A program made the translations under genes and the position numbers. From contig NZ_WXZL01000007.1 of NCBI RefSeq assembly GCF_009982895.1, forward strand, positions 135,640 to 199,639: a stretch of 64,000 nt of DNA, given 5' to 3'. The first letter of the stretch is position 1. Each line of letters starts with the position of its first letter. The notes beneath the pieces are model-generated. The model was not told the DNA's origin, made no database searches, and worked only from the letters and a program-made list of their open reading frames with translations. The stretch comes from Deinococcus alpinitundrae. GTDB lineage: Bacteria > Deinococcota > Deinococci > Deinococcales > Deinococcaceae. This document shows positions 28,887 through 36,510 of the stretch, piece after piece.

Positions 28887-28982
28887 ATGCCCGACGCCAA
28901 CCCGAAGATCGCTGAGGAGCTGGGCGCGGCCCTCCAACCTCGCCACCGCAGGTTCGTCGAGCGTAACGAAAGAGCGCATTAA
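28887..28982 (+). pseudogene. Truncated terS-like start, copy C
   Basis: AGGAGGTGACC leader, then MPDANPKIAEELGAALQPRH RRFVE, and a stop at codon 32. It is the best-preserved scar: RHRRFVE matches the conserved helix of small terminases. Shared 20-nt core at 28914-28933. Unlike A, B, D and E it is preceded by a terminator, not by a minus gene promoter. Confidence 0.6.
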
Positions 28983-29027
28983 AGAACCCTGCACCGCGAC
29001 TCGGGGCGCAGTTGCTACCGTTTCTGG

Positions 29028-29363
29028 GTGCAGACCATGACGATTGACGCCCGGAAGTTCAAAGACCCCCGCCTCCTCGATCTACAGGAACTGCTTTGGG
29101 ATAAAGACATCGAGAAAGCGCTGATGCTCAGCGACCCCGAGCGTTCGGATCCGGGCCAATCGAATGCCGACTTCATACGCGAGGCCGCTGAGCAACTGGG
29201 CCTTGATCCTCACAGCAGCCTGAGCGTGATCGAATCAGCCCTGGAAGAAGAGTGGCACAGCAAACTCGTGGTGATCTGGTTGGACCACACTGACATTGTG
29301 TACATCCCGACCGATCACTTCGCCGACTTCGAGCCCTACGGCGGCGAGATCACCGAAGCGTAA
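29028..29363 (+). CDS. 111-aa accessory protein, unknown function
   Basis: [20 protein letters not shown]... acidic, ending [35 protein letters not shown] (extended -10, box at 29016-29021) lies 6 nt before GTG 29028, pointing to a leaderless start; ATG 29037 is the alternative. No known domain. It lies immediately after scar C, i.e. it occupies a cassette position on the plus strand. Confidence 0.6.
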   Translation: MQTMTIDARKFKDPRLLDLQELLWDKDIEKALMLSDPERSDPGQSNADFIREAAEQLGLDPHSSLSVIESALEEEWHSKLVVIWLDHTDIVYIPTDHFADFEPYGGEITEA

Positions 29364-29557
29364 CCTTCCAGCCGTGCCCCGGCGCTGAGCCGAGGGCCGC
29401 GCTCGAGATGTTCCCTCGCCTTGCCCTGAGGATAAATAGAAGGATAAGGCTGAGTGTAGGAACGCCCCTCCTTCGCTTCAGCTCCAAACCACTCAAAATC
29501 GGCACACTACAGCTCGAAACGCGCCGTAGTCCTAGTCGCTGTTTGGAGGATCCCCTT

Positions 29558-30451
29558 ATGAGTGAAAACGACTTTGTCCGCCTTTCCGATCTGACCCGTG
29601 ATCAGAGCTATGACACCAGCGCCGAAGGTGTCTACGATCCAACTGGTGATACCGCCTACGGCACTAACGGCGAGCGAATCGGCACCGTTCGAGACGCCTT
29701 AGTAGAGTACGACACGGGCCTCATCCGCTACTTTCTGATTGACGCCAATTCCAAGCAAGTCCTGATTCCAGTCGGTAACGCCCGAATCGATGACCAGGGG
29801 GTGTATTTCGATCAGCTCACCACCGAACAGGTGGGGCGGATGCAGACCTACAGCTTCGAAGAGGGCTACGGTCCAGCAGCGCAGGAAGCAGACGAGCGCG
29901 TGCTGCGTGGAGCGCAGACGACTGAAGCAAGCGGGGAACGCGTTCTTCATGCTGCCCAGACCAATGTGCAGGCCACATCACCCGACATTCAGGATGAGGC
30001 CCAGACCAGCTACCGTGAGCAAGCACTGCGTACGCCAGACAAATTGCGGCTCCTCGAAGAGCGCTTGGTGGTGAACAAAGACCGCTTTGTGGCTGGCAGT
30101 ATCGAGATCAGCAAGCACGTCGAAACCCGCCAGGAGCAGGTCAATGTGGCTTTGCAGCGTGAGGAGGTTGTCATCGAGCGTCATCCGGTCGCTGAGACTC
30201 GCGTTGCTGCTGAGGGCGTGGTGCTGGGCTCAGCAAGTGAGACGATTCAGGTGGATCTCGAAGCTGAGCGTGCCAAGATCGGGAAGGAAGCGTACGTTAC
30301 GGAAGAGATCGGATTGGGCAAGCGCACCGTGACGGAAAACCAGACAGTGACGGAAACCGTCGGCCGAGAGGTTCTGGACGTGACGAAGACGGGCGAAGTT
30401 CGTGTGGAAGGCGATCAGACTTCCATGACCAATCCCAAAACGACTTCCTAA
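29558..30451 (+). CDS. PRC-barrel plus DUF2382 stress-type protein (prophage cargo)
   Basis: 297 aa. A PRC-barrel-like N-terminal part ([28 protein letters not shown]... [11 protein letters not shown]) is followed, from about residue 155, by a DUF2382 (YsnF/AvaK-type) domain: [36 protein letters not shown], then [19 protein letters not shown]. This pairing is common in Deinococcus and radiation- or desiccation-tolerant bacteria. It is a host-type gene, not a phage structural one. ATG 29558 is set by GGAGG 9 nt upstream. Function is unproven; stress protection is inferred from family. Confidence 0.8.
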   Translation: MSENDFVRLSDLTRDQSYDTSAEGVYDPTGDTAYGTNGERIGTVRDALVEYDTGLIRYFLIDANSKQVLIPVGNARIDDQGVYFDQLTTEQVGRMQTYSFEEGYGPAAQEADERVLRGAQTTEASGERVLHAAQTNVQATSPDIQDEAQTSYREQALRTPDKLRLLEERLVVNKDRFVAGSIEISKHVETRQEQVNVALQREEVVIERHPVAETRVAAEGVVLGSASETIQVDLEAERAKIGKEAYVTEEIGLGKRTVTENQTVTETVGREVLDVTKTGEVRVEGDQTSMTNPKTTS

Positions 30452-30532
30452 CGTCTTAAGTAGCGGCTGCTCCTTCTTTCCTCAGCAGGTATTGAACGAG
30501 GAGTCACCCAGTCCTGAGAGAGCTTAGCGTCC

Positions 30533-30575
30533 GCTGAGTGTGGAGATGAATGACATATTGATCACCACGCTCAGC
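30533..30575. repeat. Large inverted repeat in the intergenic region after the DUF2382 gene
   Basis: 11-bp arms GCTGAGTGTGG/CCACGCTCAGC (one G-U if RNA) with a 21-nt AT-rich loop. No gene crosses it. Confidence 0.5.
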
Positions 30576-30610
30576 ATTTGTGATCCTTAATGAGCCTGCG
30601 CACTGAACTG

Positions 30611-30637
30611 GCCCTCGCTTGCCTGCGGGGGCTTTTT
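30611..30637 (+). terminator. Terminator downstream of the DUF2382 gene
   Basis: 8-bp stem GCCCTCGC/GCGGGGGC (30611-30618 with 30625-30632) with a 6-nt loop and five Ts. Confidence 0.75.
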
Positions 30638-30749
30638 CAAGTAGTGAGGGGAAACACGCCGCCAAAGTTGAACACCCGTGCCCCGGCGTGGAATTATTCG
30701 CTGAAGATTTGCCACATCCTTACCCTACTCCTAGGAGGTGACCCCGCCC

Positions 30750-30845
30750 ATGACCGACGCCAATCAAGAAACCGCTGAGGAGCTGGGCGCGGCCCTCGCC
30801 ACAAAAGAAAATGATTTAAGCAGCTTGGGAGGAATGAGGAGCTGA
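30750..30845 (+). pseudogene. Truncated terS-like start, copy D
   Basis: CTAGGAGGTGACC leader, then MTDANQETAEELGAALATKE and a stop at codon 32. Shared core 30777-30796. On its left a TAGGGT box (30722-30727) is followed, minus strand, by an ATG with only seven codons left (MWQIFSE stop). So the small gene once next to this copy has been lost. Confidence 0.55.
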
Positions 30846-30847
30846 AA

Positions 30848-31147
30848 CTAAGTCTCTTTAGGTGCGACATCAATGAGGGGCTGAAGTAAAAAATACGCTC
30901 TTGAGGTATTTAGAAGAAAAAGACGCGCTGACTCTCTTTTGATGGAAATATCTCTAAAATCTTCTATTTTCTGCCGAGCCAGTTCATGATCTTCTTCTTT
31001 GGGCCTTCCTACGCGAGAATCTTTCGCAACAACTTCTCGATTTGTTTCATCAACCTCGAACCGTACGCCTAACGCTTGGAGTTCGTTGAGTTTCTCGACG
31101 GTGTATTCGTCAACGCTTAGCAGATTCATCAGTTTGATGTTTTCCAT
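30848..31147 (-). CDS. 99-aa accessory protein, unknown function
   Basis: MENIKLMNLLSVDEYTVEKL... ALGVRFEVDETNREVVAKDS RVGRPKEEDHELARQ, mostly charged and helical. TAGGGT (plus-strand 31153-31158) ends 5 nt before ATG 31147, and scar E's Shine-Dalgarno follows 5 bp further on. Lower GC than the surroundings, suggesting foreign origin. An RHH- or antitoxin-like role is possible but not shown. Confidence 0.6.
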   Translation of the reverse strand: MENIKLMNLLSVDEYTVEKLNELQALGVRFEVDETNREVVAKDSRVGRPKEEDHELARQKIEDFRDISIKRESARLFLLNTSRAYFLLQPLIDVAPKET

Positions 31148-31180
31148 CCCCCACCCTACTCCCAGGAGGTGACCGCGCCC

Positions 31181-31309
31181 ATGACCGATACTTCACCCAA
31201 ACACAAGACTGCCGAGGAGCTGGGCGCGGCCCTCGCTTCGAAGCACCGGCAGTTTGACGACATCGATCTCAAGTACAGTTCCACCCACTGCGAAGGCTTG
31301 TGCGTGTGA
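31181..31309 (+). pseudogene. Truncated terS-like start, copy E
   Basis: CCAGGAGGTGACC leader, then MTDTSPKHKTAEELGAALAS KHRQFDD, stop at codon 43. Shared core 31214-31233. KHRQF corresponds to the KQRQF of the resident TerS, then the sequence diverges completely. Confidence 0.55.
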
Positions 31310-31669
31310 CGCCACCGTGACAGCTCGCCGGTACGCTGGTGTTATCCAAACAATCAACCGAGTGAAGTTGACGGTATCCCCCGCGATTGTGGGGGCTTTT
31401 TCGTGGCTGACCACTGCATCATCGCTCATCCAACGCAACGTCCTGCTGTGCACCTTCGACACGAAGCCTGAACTTCTGTGTCAGAACAGCCGTTCATTCA
31501 TTAACGTTAGATAAAATTCCAAAACAATTTCAAAATGAACCTTCCTGAAAGCAGCTACGTATCTCTAAATAAGACCGGTCAAGAAATTTTATAAAGCCTA
31601 TCCAAATGTCAGACACCCATTCAAAGCTGTCGAAAGAGACGCAGCTTTGGCGTCAGGAGGCCTCATCGT
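31310..31669. other. Non-coding stretch before the secreted-protein gene
   Basis: 360 bp. It holds a terminator (31378-31402), then AT-rich DNA with TATAAA-like boxes near 31590 that may carry the promoter of the next gene. Open frames on both strands here lack start signals and overlap scar E. Confidence 0.4.
31378..31402 (+). terminator. Rho-independent terminator without an obvious gene
   Basis: CCCCC(G)C-GATT-G(T)GGGGG stem followed by CTTTTTC. It probably belonged to a gene lost at the scar E junction. Confidence 0.65.
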
Positions 31670-32842
31670 ATGATTTTCCCCAGTTCATCCAGAATGTTGC
31701 TCGCCAGTTTGGCGCTCACAGCTTCCAGCAGCTTGGCCCAGAATGCCAGTGACATCACGCCGCCGCCCTCAGCCATTGGCTCAAATATCAGCCAGGATTA
31801 TCAGGGACCAGCGCCCTCCAGCTTTCAGAAAGAACTCGTCGGGCCCCTGCTACTGCTCAGGGCGGGCAAAGTCAGCAGTGACGGCAAGAGCGTGACGTTG
31901 CCGCTCTACAAAGGCCAGATGAAAGATGGTCGCTCGGTGTGGTACATCCTGACCGACACCGACGATCAGGGCAACGCCAACGCGCTGGGCCTCAACTACT
32001 CGTCCAAACTCACCTACGGCAATACGGCACGCTCAGCCCGTCCCGCCAAACTGGAAAAAGACGGCAGCTTGACCTTTTCACGCGGCACCGTGAATTTTGC
32101 GCCCAAGCACGCCGTTACCCCTGGCGACGCTCCGGATTTCTTTCCGCCCAAAGCGTTTCAGCCTGGCGGCGTCGGGGACCGTGATTACAGCCCGATCATT
32201 TCGATCACCAACGCGGGTGGCCACATCTACAACGCGCCGATTGTGGCTTTCAACGTCAGTGCCGCGCAGATCAACAACTGTGATGGCGGCGTCAACCATG
32301 ACCTTGTGCATGACAAAGTGCTGAAGATTTGCCCCGACGACCAGACTGTGACGCTGGCCCTGACGCCAGGTTTCAGCTTTGGCAAACCGGTCTCGTACCT
32401 GAGCATGGAAGCCAGTGACCCTGCCGTGGCGTCCATTGAGAATGTGACCCTTGCGCCGGGGCTGCAAGACACCCTGGTGGGCCGAGACGACGGGGCGTTC
32501 AGCGCAGTAGAGCGCCTCTTTACCACCGTCAACGGGCCGATGGGCTTGGACAACCCACAGCGCCAGGGTCTCAACAGCGCGCTGGGCGACAAGGCTCCGG
32601 ACGGTCCCCTCAATGTTCTCGGCGGCATTCCGACCGTCGCTACCGATTACAGCCCGCTGTGGGACGTGAATGTGGGCGTCTGGACGGCGGACGCGGTGAA
32701 CAAAGGCTACCGCTCACGCATCATCGACGAGTTCCAATACCTCTCGCTGGTGCAGAAAGGCTTCATTACCGGCCCTGGCGGCACGAAGTTCGGCTCCAGC
32801 GGCGTGGTCGTCAATTGTCCCATCGTGATGCGCATGCTGTAG
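31670..32842 (+). CDS. Secreted protein of unknown function (prophage cargo)
   Basis: 390 aa with a signal peptide (MIFPSSSRMLLASLALTASS, cleavage near SLAQ). The mature part is beta-rich (VGPLLLLRAGKVSSDGKSVTLPLYKG... VWYILTDTDDQGNA... YSPLWDVNVGVW). It has two Cys (INNCDGGVN, LKICPDD), plus a final Cys near the C-terminus. AGGAGG lies 9 nt before ATG 31670, and a terminator follows. It sits immediately before terS, so it is the most recent cassette-like cargo. No domain recognised with confidence. Confidence 0.7.
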   Translation: MIFPSSSRMLLASLALTASSSLAQNASDITPPPSAIGSNISQDYQGPAPSSFQKELVGPLLLLRAGKVSSDGKSVTLPLYKGQMKDGRSVWYILTDTDDQGNANALGLNYSSKLTYGNTARSARPAKLEKDGSLTFSRGTVNFAPKHAVTPGDAPDFFPPKAFQPGGVGDRDYSPIISITNAGGHIYNAPIVAFNVSAAQINNCDGGVNHDLVHDKVLKICPDDQTVTLALTPGFSFGKPVSYLSMEASDPAVASIENVTLAPGLQDTLVGRDDGAFSAVERLFTTVNGPMGLDNPQRQGLNSALGDKAPDGPLNVLGGIPTVATDYSPLWDVNVGVWTADAVNKGYRSRIIDEFQYLSLVQKGFITGPGGTKFGSSGVVVNCPIVMRML

Positions 32843-32886
32843 GCCGTATTTTTCAGGAGCTGCATCTTTTACTAGCAGCGCCCCCA

Positions 32887-32920
32887 GCCCCAGCACCCGC
32901 AGACGCGAGGCTGGGGCTTT
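32887..32920 (+). terminator. Terminator between the cargo gene and terS
   Basis: 8-bp stem GCCCCAGC/GCTGGGGC (32887-32894 with 32910-32917) followed by TTTG. It insulates the packaging operon from the cargo zone. Confidence 0.6.
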
Positions 32921-32944
32921 GCCATGCACGAAGGAGGTGAAATC

Positions 32945-33715
32945 GTGCCAGAAGTCGACCAGCCCAAAACCTACAAACAGCTCCTGGCCGACCTCACCGG
33001 TAAGCAGCGACAATTCGTCAAGTACTACGTTCAGGAGCCGAACGCCACCAAAGCCGCGAAAAAGGCCGGCTACAGCGAGGAAACGGCTTACTCGATCGGC
33101 AGCGAAAACCTGAGAAAACCTGAGATCCTCGCGACTATCGAAGCTGGCTTCGAGCAGACGATGGGGAAACACGAGGTCCGGGCCCGGACAGCCGAGGTGG
33201 CCGCCGCGACCGTCGAGGATTTTCTGAGCATCGAGCGCGTGCCGTACACCGATCCGGTCTACATGGATGCCGAAGACGCGATCGACCTCATTCAGGACAA
33301 GATCGTCTATTACGGCGAGGAACTCGACAGCGCCAGCGTGGAGCGCGGCGACTGGATCGCCCAGGAACTTAAGCGCCTGCGCCGGCTGGAGAAGCGCTGC
33401 AACCGGGTGATGCAGAAAGCCGATGCCGGCGACCCGGAAAAAGAGCCCAGTACCGAGATGCTCATCGATGTCGAGTGGAAAGAACGCACCGTCGTCAGGA
33501 TCGACCTGGAGAAGGCGCGCGACGCCGGGAAGCTCCACCTCATCAAGAAGATGAAGGAGACGAAGTTCGGGCTGGAAATCGAGCTGCATGATGCGGCTTC
33601 GGCGCGCGAGCTGCTCGGGAAGCACTACCGGCTGTGGGGTGACCGGCTCTCCCTGGAGAACCCGGACGGCACGCCACTCAAATTCCTGGTGGGCATTCCA
33701 GAGGACGCCCTGTGA
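32945..33715 (+). CDS. terS: Terminase small subunit
   Basis: 256 aa, Terminase_2-like. The N-terminal DNA-binding region is TGKQRQFVKYYVQEPNATKAAKKAGYSEETAYSIG, the hallmark helix-turn-helix. A coiled region and the oligomerisation part follow. GTG 32945 is chosen because AAGGAGGTGA lies 4 nt before it; an in-frame ATG at 32924 precedes that signal. It recognises phage DNA and stimulates TerL. The stop overlaps terL by GTGA. The scar sequences upstream are from a different terS lineage (AEELGAAL). Confidence 0.88.
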   Translation: MPEVDQPKTYKQLLADLTGKQRQFVKYYVQEPNATKAAKKAGYSEETAYSIGSENLRKPEILATIEAGFEQTMGKHEVRARTAEVAAATVEDFLSIERVPYTDPVYMDAEDAIDLIQDKIVYYGEELDSASVERGDWIAQELKRLRRLEKRCNRVMQKADAGDPEKEPSTEMLIDVEWKERTVVRIDLEKARDAGKLHLIKKMKETKFGLEIELHDAASARELLGKHYRLWGDRLSLENPDGTPLKFLVGIPEDAL

Positions 33716-35076
33716 CCGCCCTACAAGAGCCGCTTCCCGCTGGAGCACTGCTCTACGAACCGCTCGGTGCGGCCCGCGAACTGTTCTTCGCGCGCGATGC
33801 GGAGGTGGTGCTCGATGGCCCGGCCGGCACTGGGAAATCGAGAGGCATCCTGGAGAAGCTCAACGCCCTGGCGCTGAAATACCCCGGCATGCGGGCGCTG
33901 ATCGTCCGCAAAACGCGGGCCAGCCTGACCGACACCACCCTCGTCACCTGGGAAGAGCATGTCCACCCCGGCTGCGACACCACCAATCAGCAGCGCCGGG
34001 TCAGGCAGTCCTACACGTATCCCAACGGTTCCGAAATCGTCGTGGGCGGCATGGATAAGTCCATCAAGATCATGTCCAGCGAATACGACATCATCTGCGC
34101 TTTCGAGGCGACCGAGTTCTACGAAGAGGACTGGGAAGCCATGACCACCCGCCTGCGCAACGGCGTGATGCCGTACCAGCAGCTGCTGGGTGACTGCAAC
34201 CCGGGTGCACCAGGGCACTGGCTGAACGTGCGGATGAAGCGTGGCCAGGCCCGCCGCATCCTCTGCCAGCACGAGGACAACCCACGACTCTTCGACCGGC
34301 AGGGAAAACTCACGGGTTACGGCCAGGACTACATCTCCAAACTCGACAACCTCACCGGCGTGCGTTACCAGCGCTTGCGTAAAGGCCAGTGGGTGGCCGC
34401 TGAAGGCATGGTCTACAGCGACTGGGACGACAAGCTGAACCTGGTTGAGTTTTTCGACCCGCCGAGTGCCTGGAGCAAGATCCGGGTGGTGGACTTCGGG
34501 TATACCAACCCCTTCGTCTGCCAGTGGTGGGCCATCGACCCGGACGGGCGAATGTTCCTGTACCGCGAAATCTACTTCACCCACCGCCTGGTCGAAGACC
34601 ACGCCGCCCAGATCCGGGAACTGAGCGGCAGCGAGCGCTACGAGGCGACCATCTGCGATCACGACGCGGAAGACCGCGCCACGCTGGAGCGGTACCTGCG
34701 CTGCTCGACCCTCCCGGCCTACAAGGCGGTGACGACCGGCATCCAAGCGGTTGAAGGCCGCATCCGCCCCGCGAAAGACGGCAAGCCCAGGTTGACCATC
34801 ATGCGCGGCGTCCTGGTCGAGACCGACGTGGACCTGGTGGAAGCCAAGAAGCCCACCAACACCTACGACGAGCTGCCCGGCTACGTCTACCCGACCTCGA
34901 AAGCGGGCGTCACGGAGAAAGAAGCGCCGGTCAAACGTGACGATCACGGAATGGACACGATGAGGTACGCCTGCGCGTATGTCGACCAGCTCGGTGAACG
35001 GAAGCCGGCACGGACGGCAGGTGACGCTATGGCTGCCATGCAAGCCGTTCTGTCCGTCCTACCTGCAAGGAGGTGA
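33712..35076 (+). CDS. terL: Terminase large subunit (packaging ATPase-nuclease)
   Basis: 454 aa. Walker A is in VVLDGPAGTGKSRGILEKL (near residue 36). IICAFEATEFYEEDWEAM serves as Walker B/catalytic Glu. The RNase-H-like nuclease starts at IRVVDFGYTNPFVCQWWAID, with a later Asp in ATICDHDAEDRATLERY. It pumps DNA into the prohead and cuts it. GTG start with 4-nt overlap to terS. Length and motifs are complete. Confidence 0.93.
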   Translation: MTALQEPLPAGALLYEPLGAARELFFARDAEVVLDGPAGTGKSRGILEKLNALALKYPGMRALIVRKTRASLTDTTLVTWEEHVHPGCDTTNQQRRVRQSYTYPNGSEIVVGGMDKSIKIMSSEYDIICAFEATEFYEEDWEAMTTRLRNGVMPYQQLLGDCNPGAPGHWLNVRMKRGQARRILCQHEDNPRLFDRQGKLTGYGQDYISKLDNLTGVRYQRLRKGQWVAAEGMVYSDWDDKLNLVEFFDPPSAWSKIRVVDFGYTNPFVCQWWAIDPDGRMFLYREIYFTHRLVEDHAAQIRELSGSERYEATICDHDAEDRATLERYLRCSTLPAYKAVTTGIQAVEGRIRPAKDGKPRLTIMRGVLVETDVDLVEAKKPTNTYDELPGYVYPTSKAGVTEKEAPVKRDDHGMDTMRYACAYVDQLGERKPARTAGDAMAAMQAVLSVLPARR

Positions 35077-35079
35077 TCT

Positions 35080-36510
35080 ATGGCCGATGAACTCAACAAG
35101 GTGCTGGCGGAGAAGTACCCACGTCCCCTCGCTCGCGCTTCTCCCGCACGCGCCTCGCCCATCAGCCCGATGCCGACACTGGTGCCGGTGGTGCTGGCCA
35201 ACGCTCAGCGCAAGCAGGCTCCGCTCCCCAAGGGGAGGCTGTCCCGCAGCCCGTCCGACATGGCGGCCGGGTGGTGGTGGCCCAGCGAGCTCCTGGCAGG
35301 CCGCAGTCGTCAGGAGGTGATCCAACTCTGCCGGGACGCTTGCCAGGCTGACAGCGACGCAGCTGGAGCCAAGCGGGACATCATCGCCCTGGCGAACCCC
35401 GGCTACAGCCTGCAATTCACCGGCTCCGACCGGGCCAAAGCGCAGGCCAAGCGCGAACTCGATCAGCTCGAAAAGCGACTCGGTGACTTCCGAGGCTGGG
35501 ACGAGCTGATCAACCACCAGCTCAGCGAGGCCTTCGAAGCCGGAGCAGGCAGCCTGGAAGCCTACCCGTTCCCGAGCCGTGGCGGTGTGGCTGGCGTGGA
35601 AATCGTCCCCGCCGAAGAGATCACCATCCTGCGTGAAGGCAACGCTCGGGTGTACCGGCAGACCCTCTACGGCACCGACCTCGACCCCCGCACCTACGTC
35701 TACAGCCCGTTCGGCCAGCACGCCCGAGATCCGCACGGCACCCCCGTGATGGTCTCGGCCCTGATTGAACTCGAGCGCAAGCTCACGCTCGTCAACGGCA
35801 CCGACAAGATCATCAACATGATCAGTGATGGGCCCTTCCTGGAAATTGGCGTGCCCCCTCCAACGCTCGACGATCTCGGCTTGGACAGCACAGCAGACCC
35901 GGAATACGGCACCAGGCGCGCCATGTGGTTCACGGCTTACCTGGAAATTGCCACCCAAGCACGCAGCCGAGGGGCCATGGTCGTGCCTGACGGCGTCAAT
36001 TCCCGCGCCGTCCCGCTGACCAGCAATGTTGGCGGCATTGCCGATCTGCACGCCATGAACAACATGCGCTTGTGGTCCGGCCTGATGACCTTACCCTTCC
36101 TGCGCGGGAAGACCGAGGGCACCACCCAAGCCCTGGCCGAAGTCATGTACCCGATCCTGCTCTCGCATGCGGAGAACCTGCAGATCGTGGCCCGCAGCGT
36201 GGTCGAGCATGTGATGAATCTGCACCTGCGGCTGGCTGGAATCCCAGCGAGCGTAGAGCTGGGATTCGTCGCACCACCCAACCCGTTCAAGCTCGATCAT
36301 GCCCGCGCCGAACTCGTTACAGCTCAAGCGGATGCGATCTACATGGAACAACTCGGCCCCGAGTACACCCAGATGGTCGCCGCTCGCCTCGACCTCGATC
36401 CGCAGAAGGTGCTGGCCTGGCGTGAAGCCAACAAGCCCGCGCCGCCCCCAATGAGCATCAAAGAAGACGTGAAACCCCAACAAGGAGGTGATCCAAATCA
36501 GCAACCTTGA
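35080..36510 (+). CDS. Portal protein
   Basis: 476 aa. The portal-like core is visible as GWDELINHQLSEAFEAGAGSLEAYP, VEIVPAEEITILREGN and LERKLTLVNGTDKIINMISDGPF. The long helical C-terminus (AELVTAQADAIYMEQLGPEYTQMV) is typical of the crown. It lies right after terL with AAGGAGGTGA-TCT-ATG. It forms the dodecameric DNA channel at the capsid vertex. Identification rests on position, size and fold-like pattern. Confidence 0.85.
   Translation: MADELNKVLAEKYPRPLARASPARASPISPMPTLVPVVLANAQRKQAPLPKGRLSRSPSDMAAGWWWPSELLAGRSRQEVIQLCRDACQADSDAAGAKRDIIALANPGYSLQFTGSDRAKAQAKRELDQLEKRLGDFRGWDELINHQLSEAFEAGAGSLEAYPFPSRGGVAGVEIVPAEEITILREGNARVYRQTLYGTDLDPRTYVYSPFGQHARDPHGTPVMVSALIELERKLTLVNGTDKIINMISDGPFLEIGVPPPTLDDLGLDSTADPEYGTRRAMWFTAYLEIATQARSRGAMVVPDGVNSRAVPLTSNVGGIADLHAMNNMRLWSGLMTLPFLRGKTEGTTQALAEVMYPILLSHAENLQIVARSVVEHVMNLHLRLAGIPASVELGFVAPPNPFKLDHARAELVTAQADAIYMEQLGPEYTQMVAARLDLDPQKVLAWREANKPAPPPMSIKEDVKPQQGGDPNQQP

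Noticed and set aside
31193..31462. 89-codon minus-strand frame over scar E
   Set aside because: Its last third is the antisense of the terS scar, it crosses a plus-strand terminator, and no start signal or -10 box fits.
31254..31514. 86-codon plus-strand frame after scar E
   Set aside because: Runs through a strong terminator, TTG start without RBS, composition unlike a protein.
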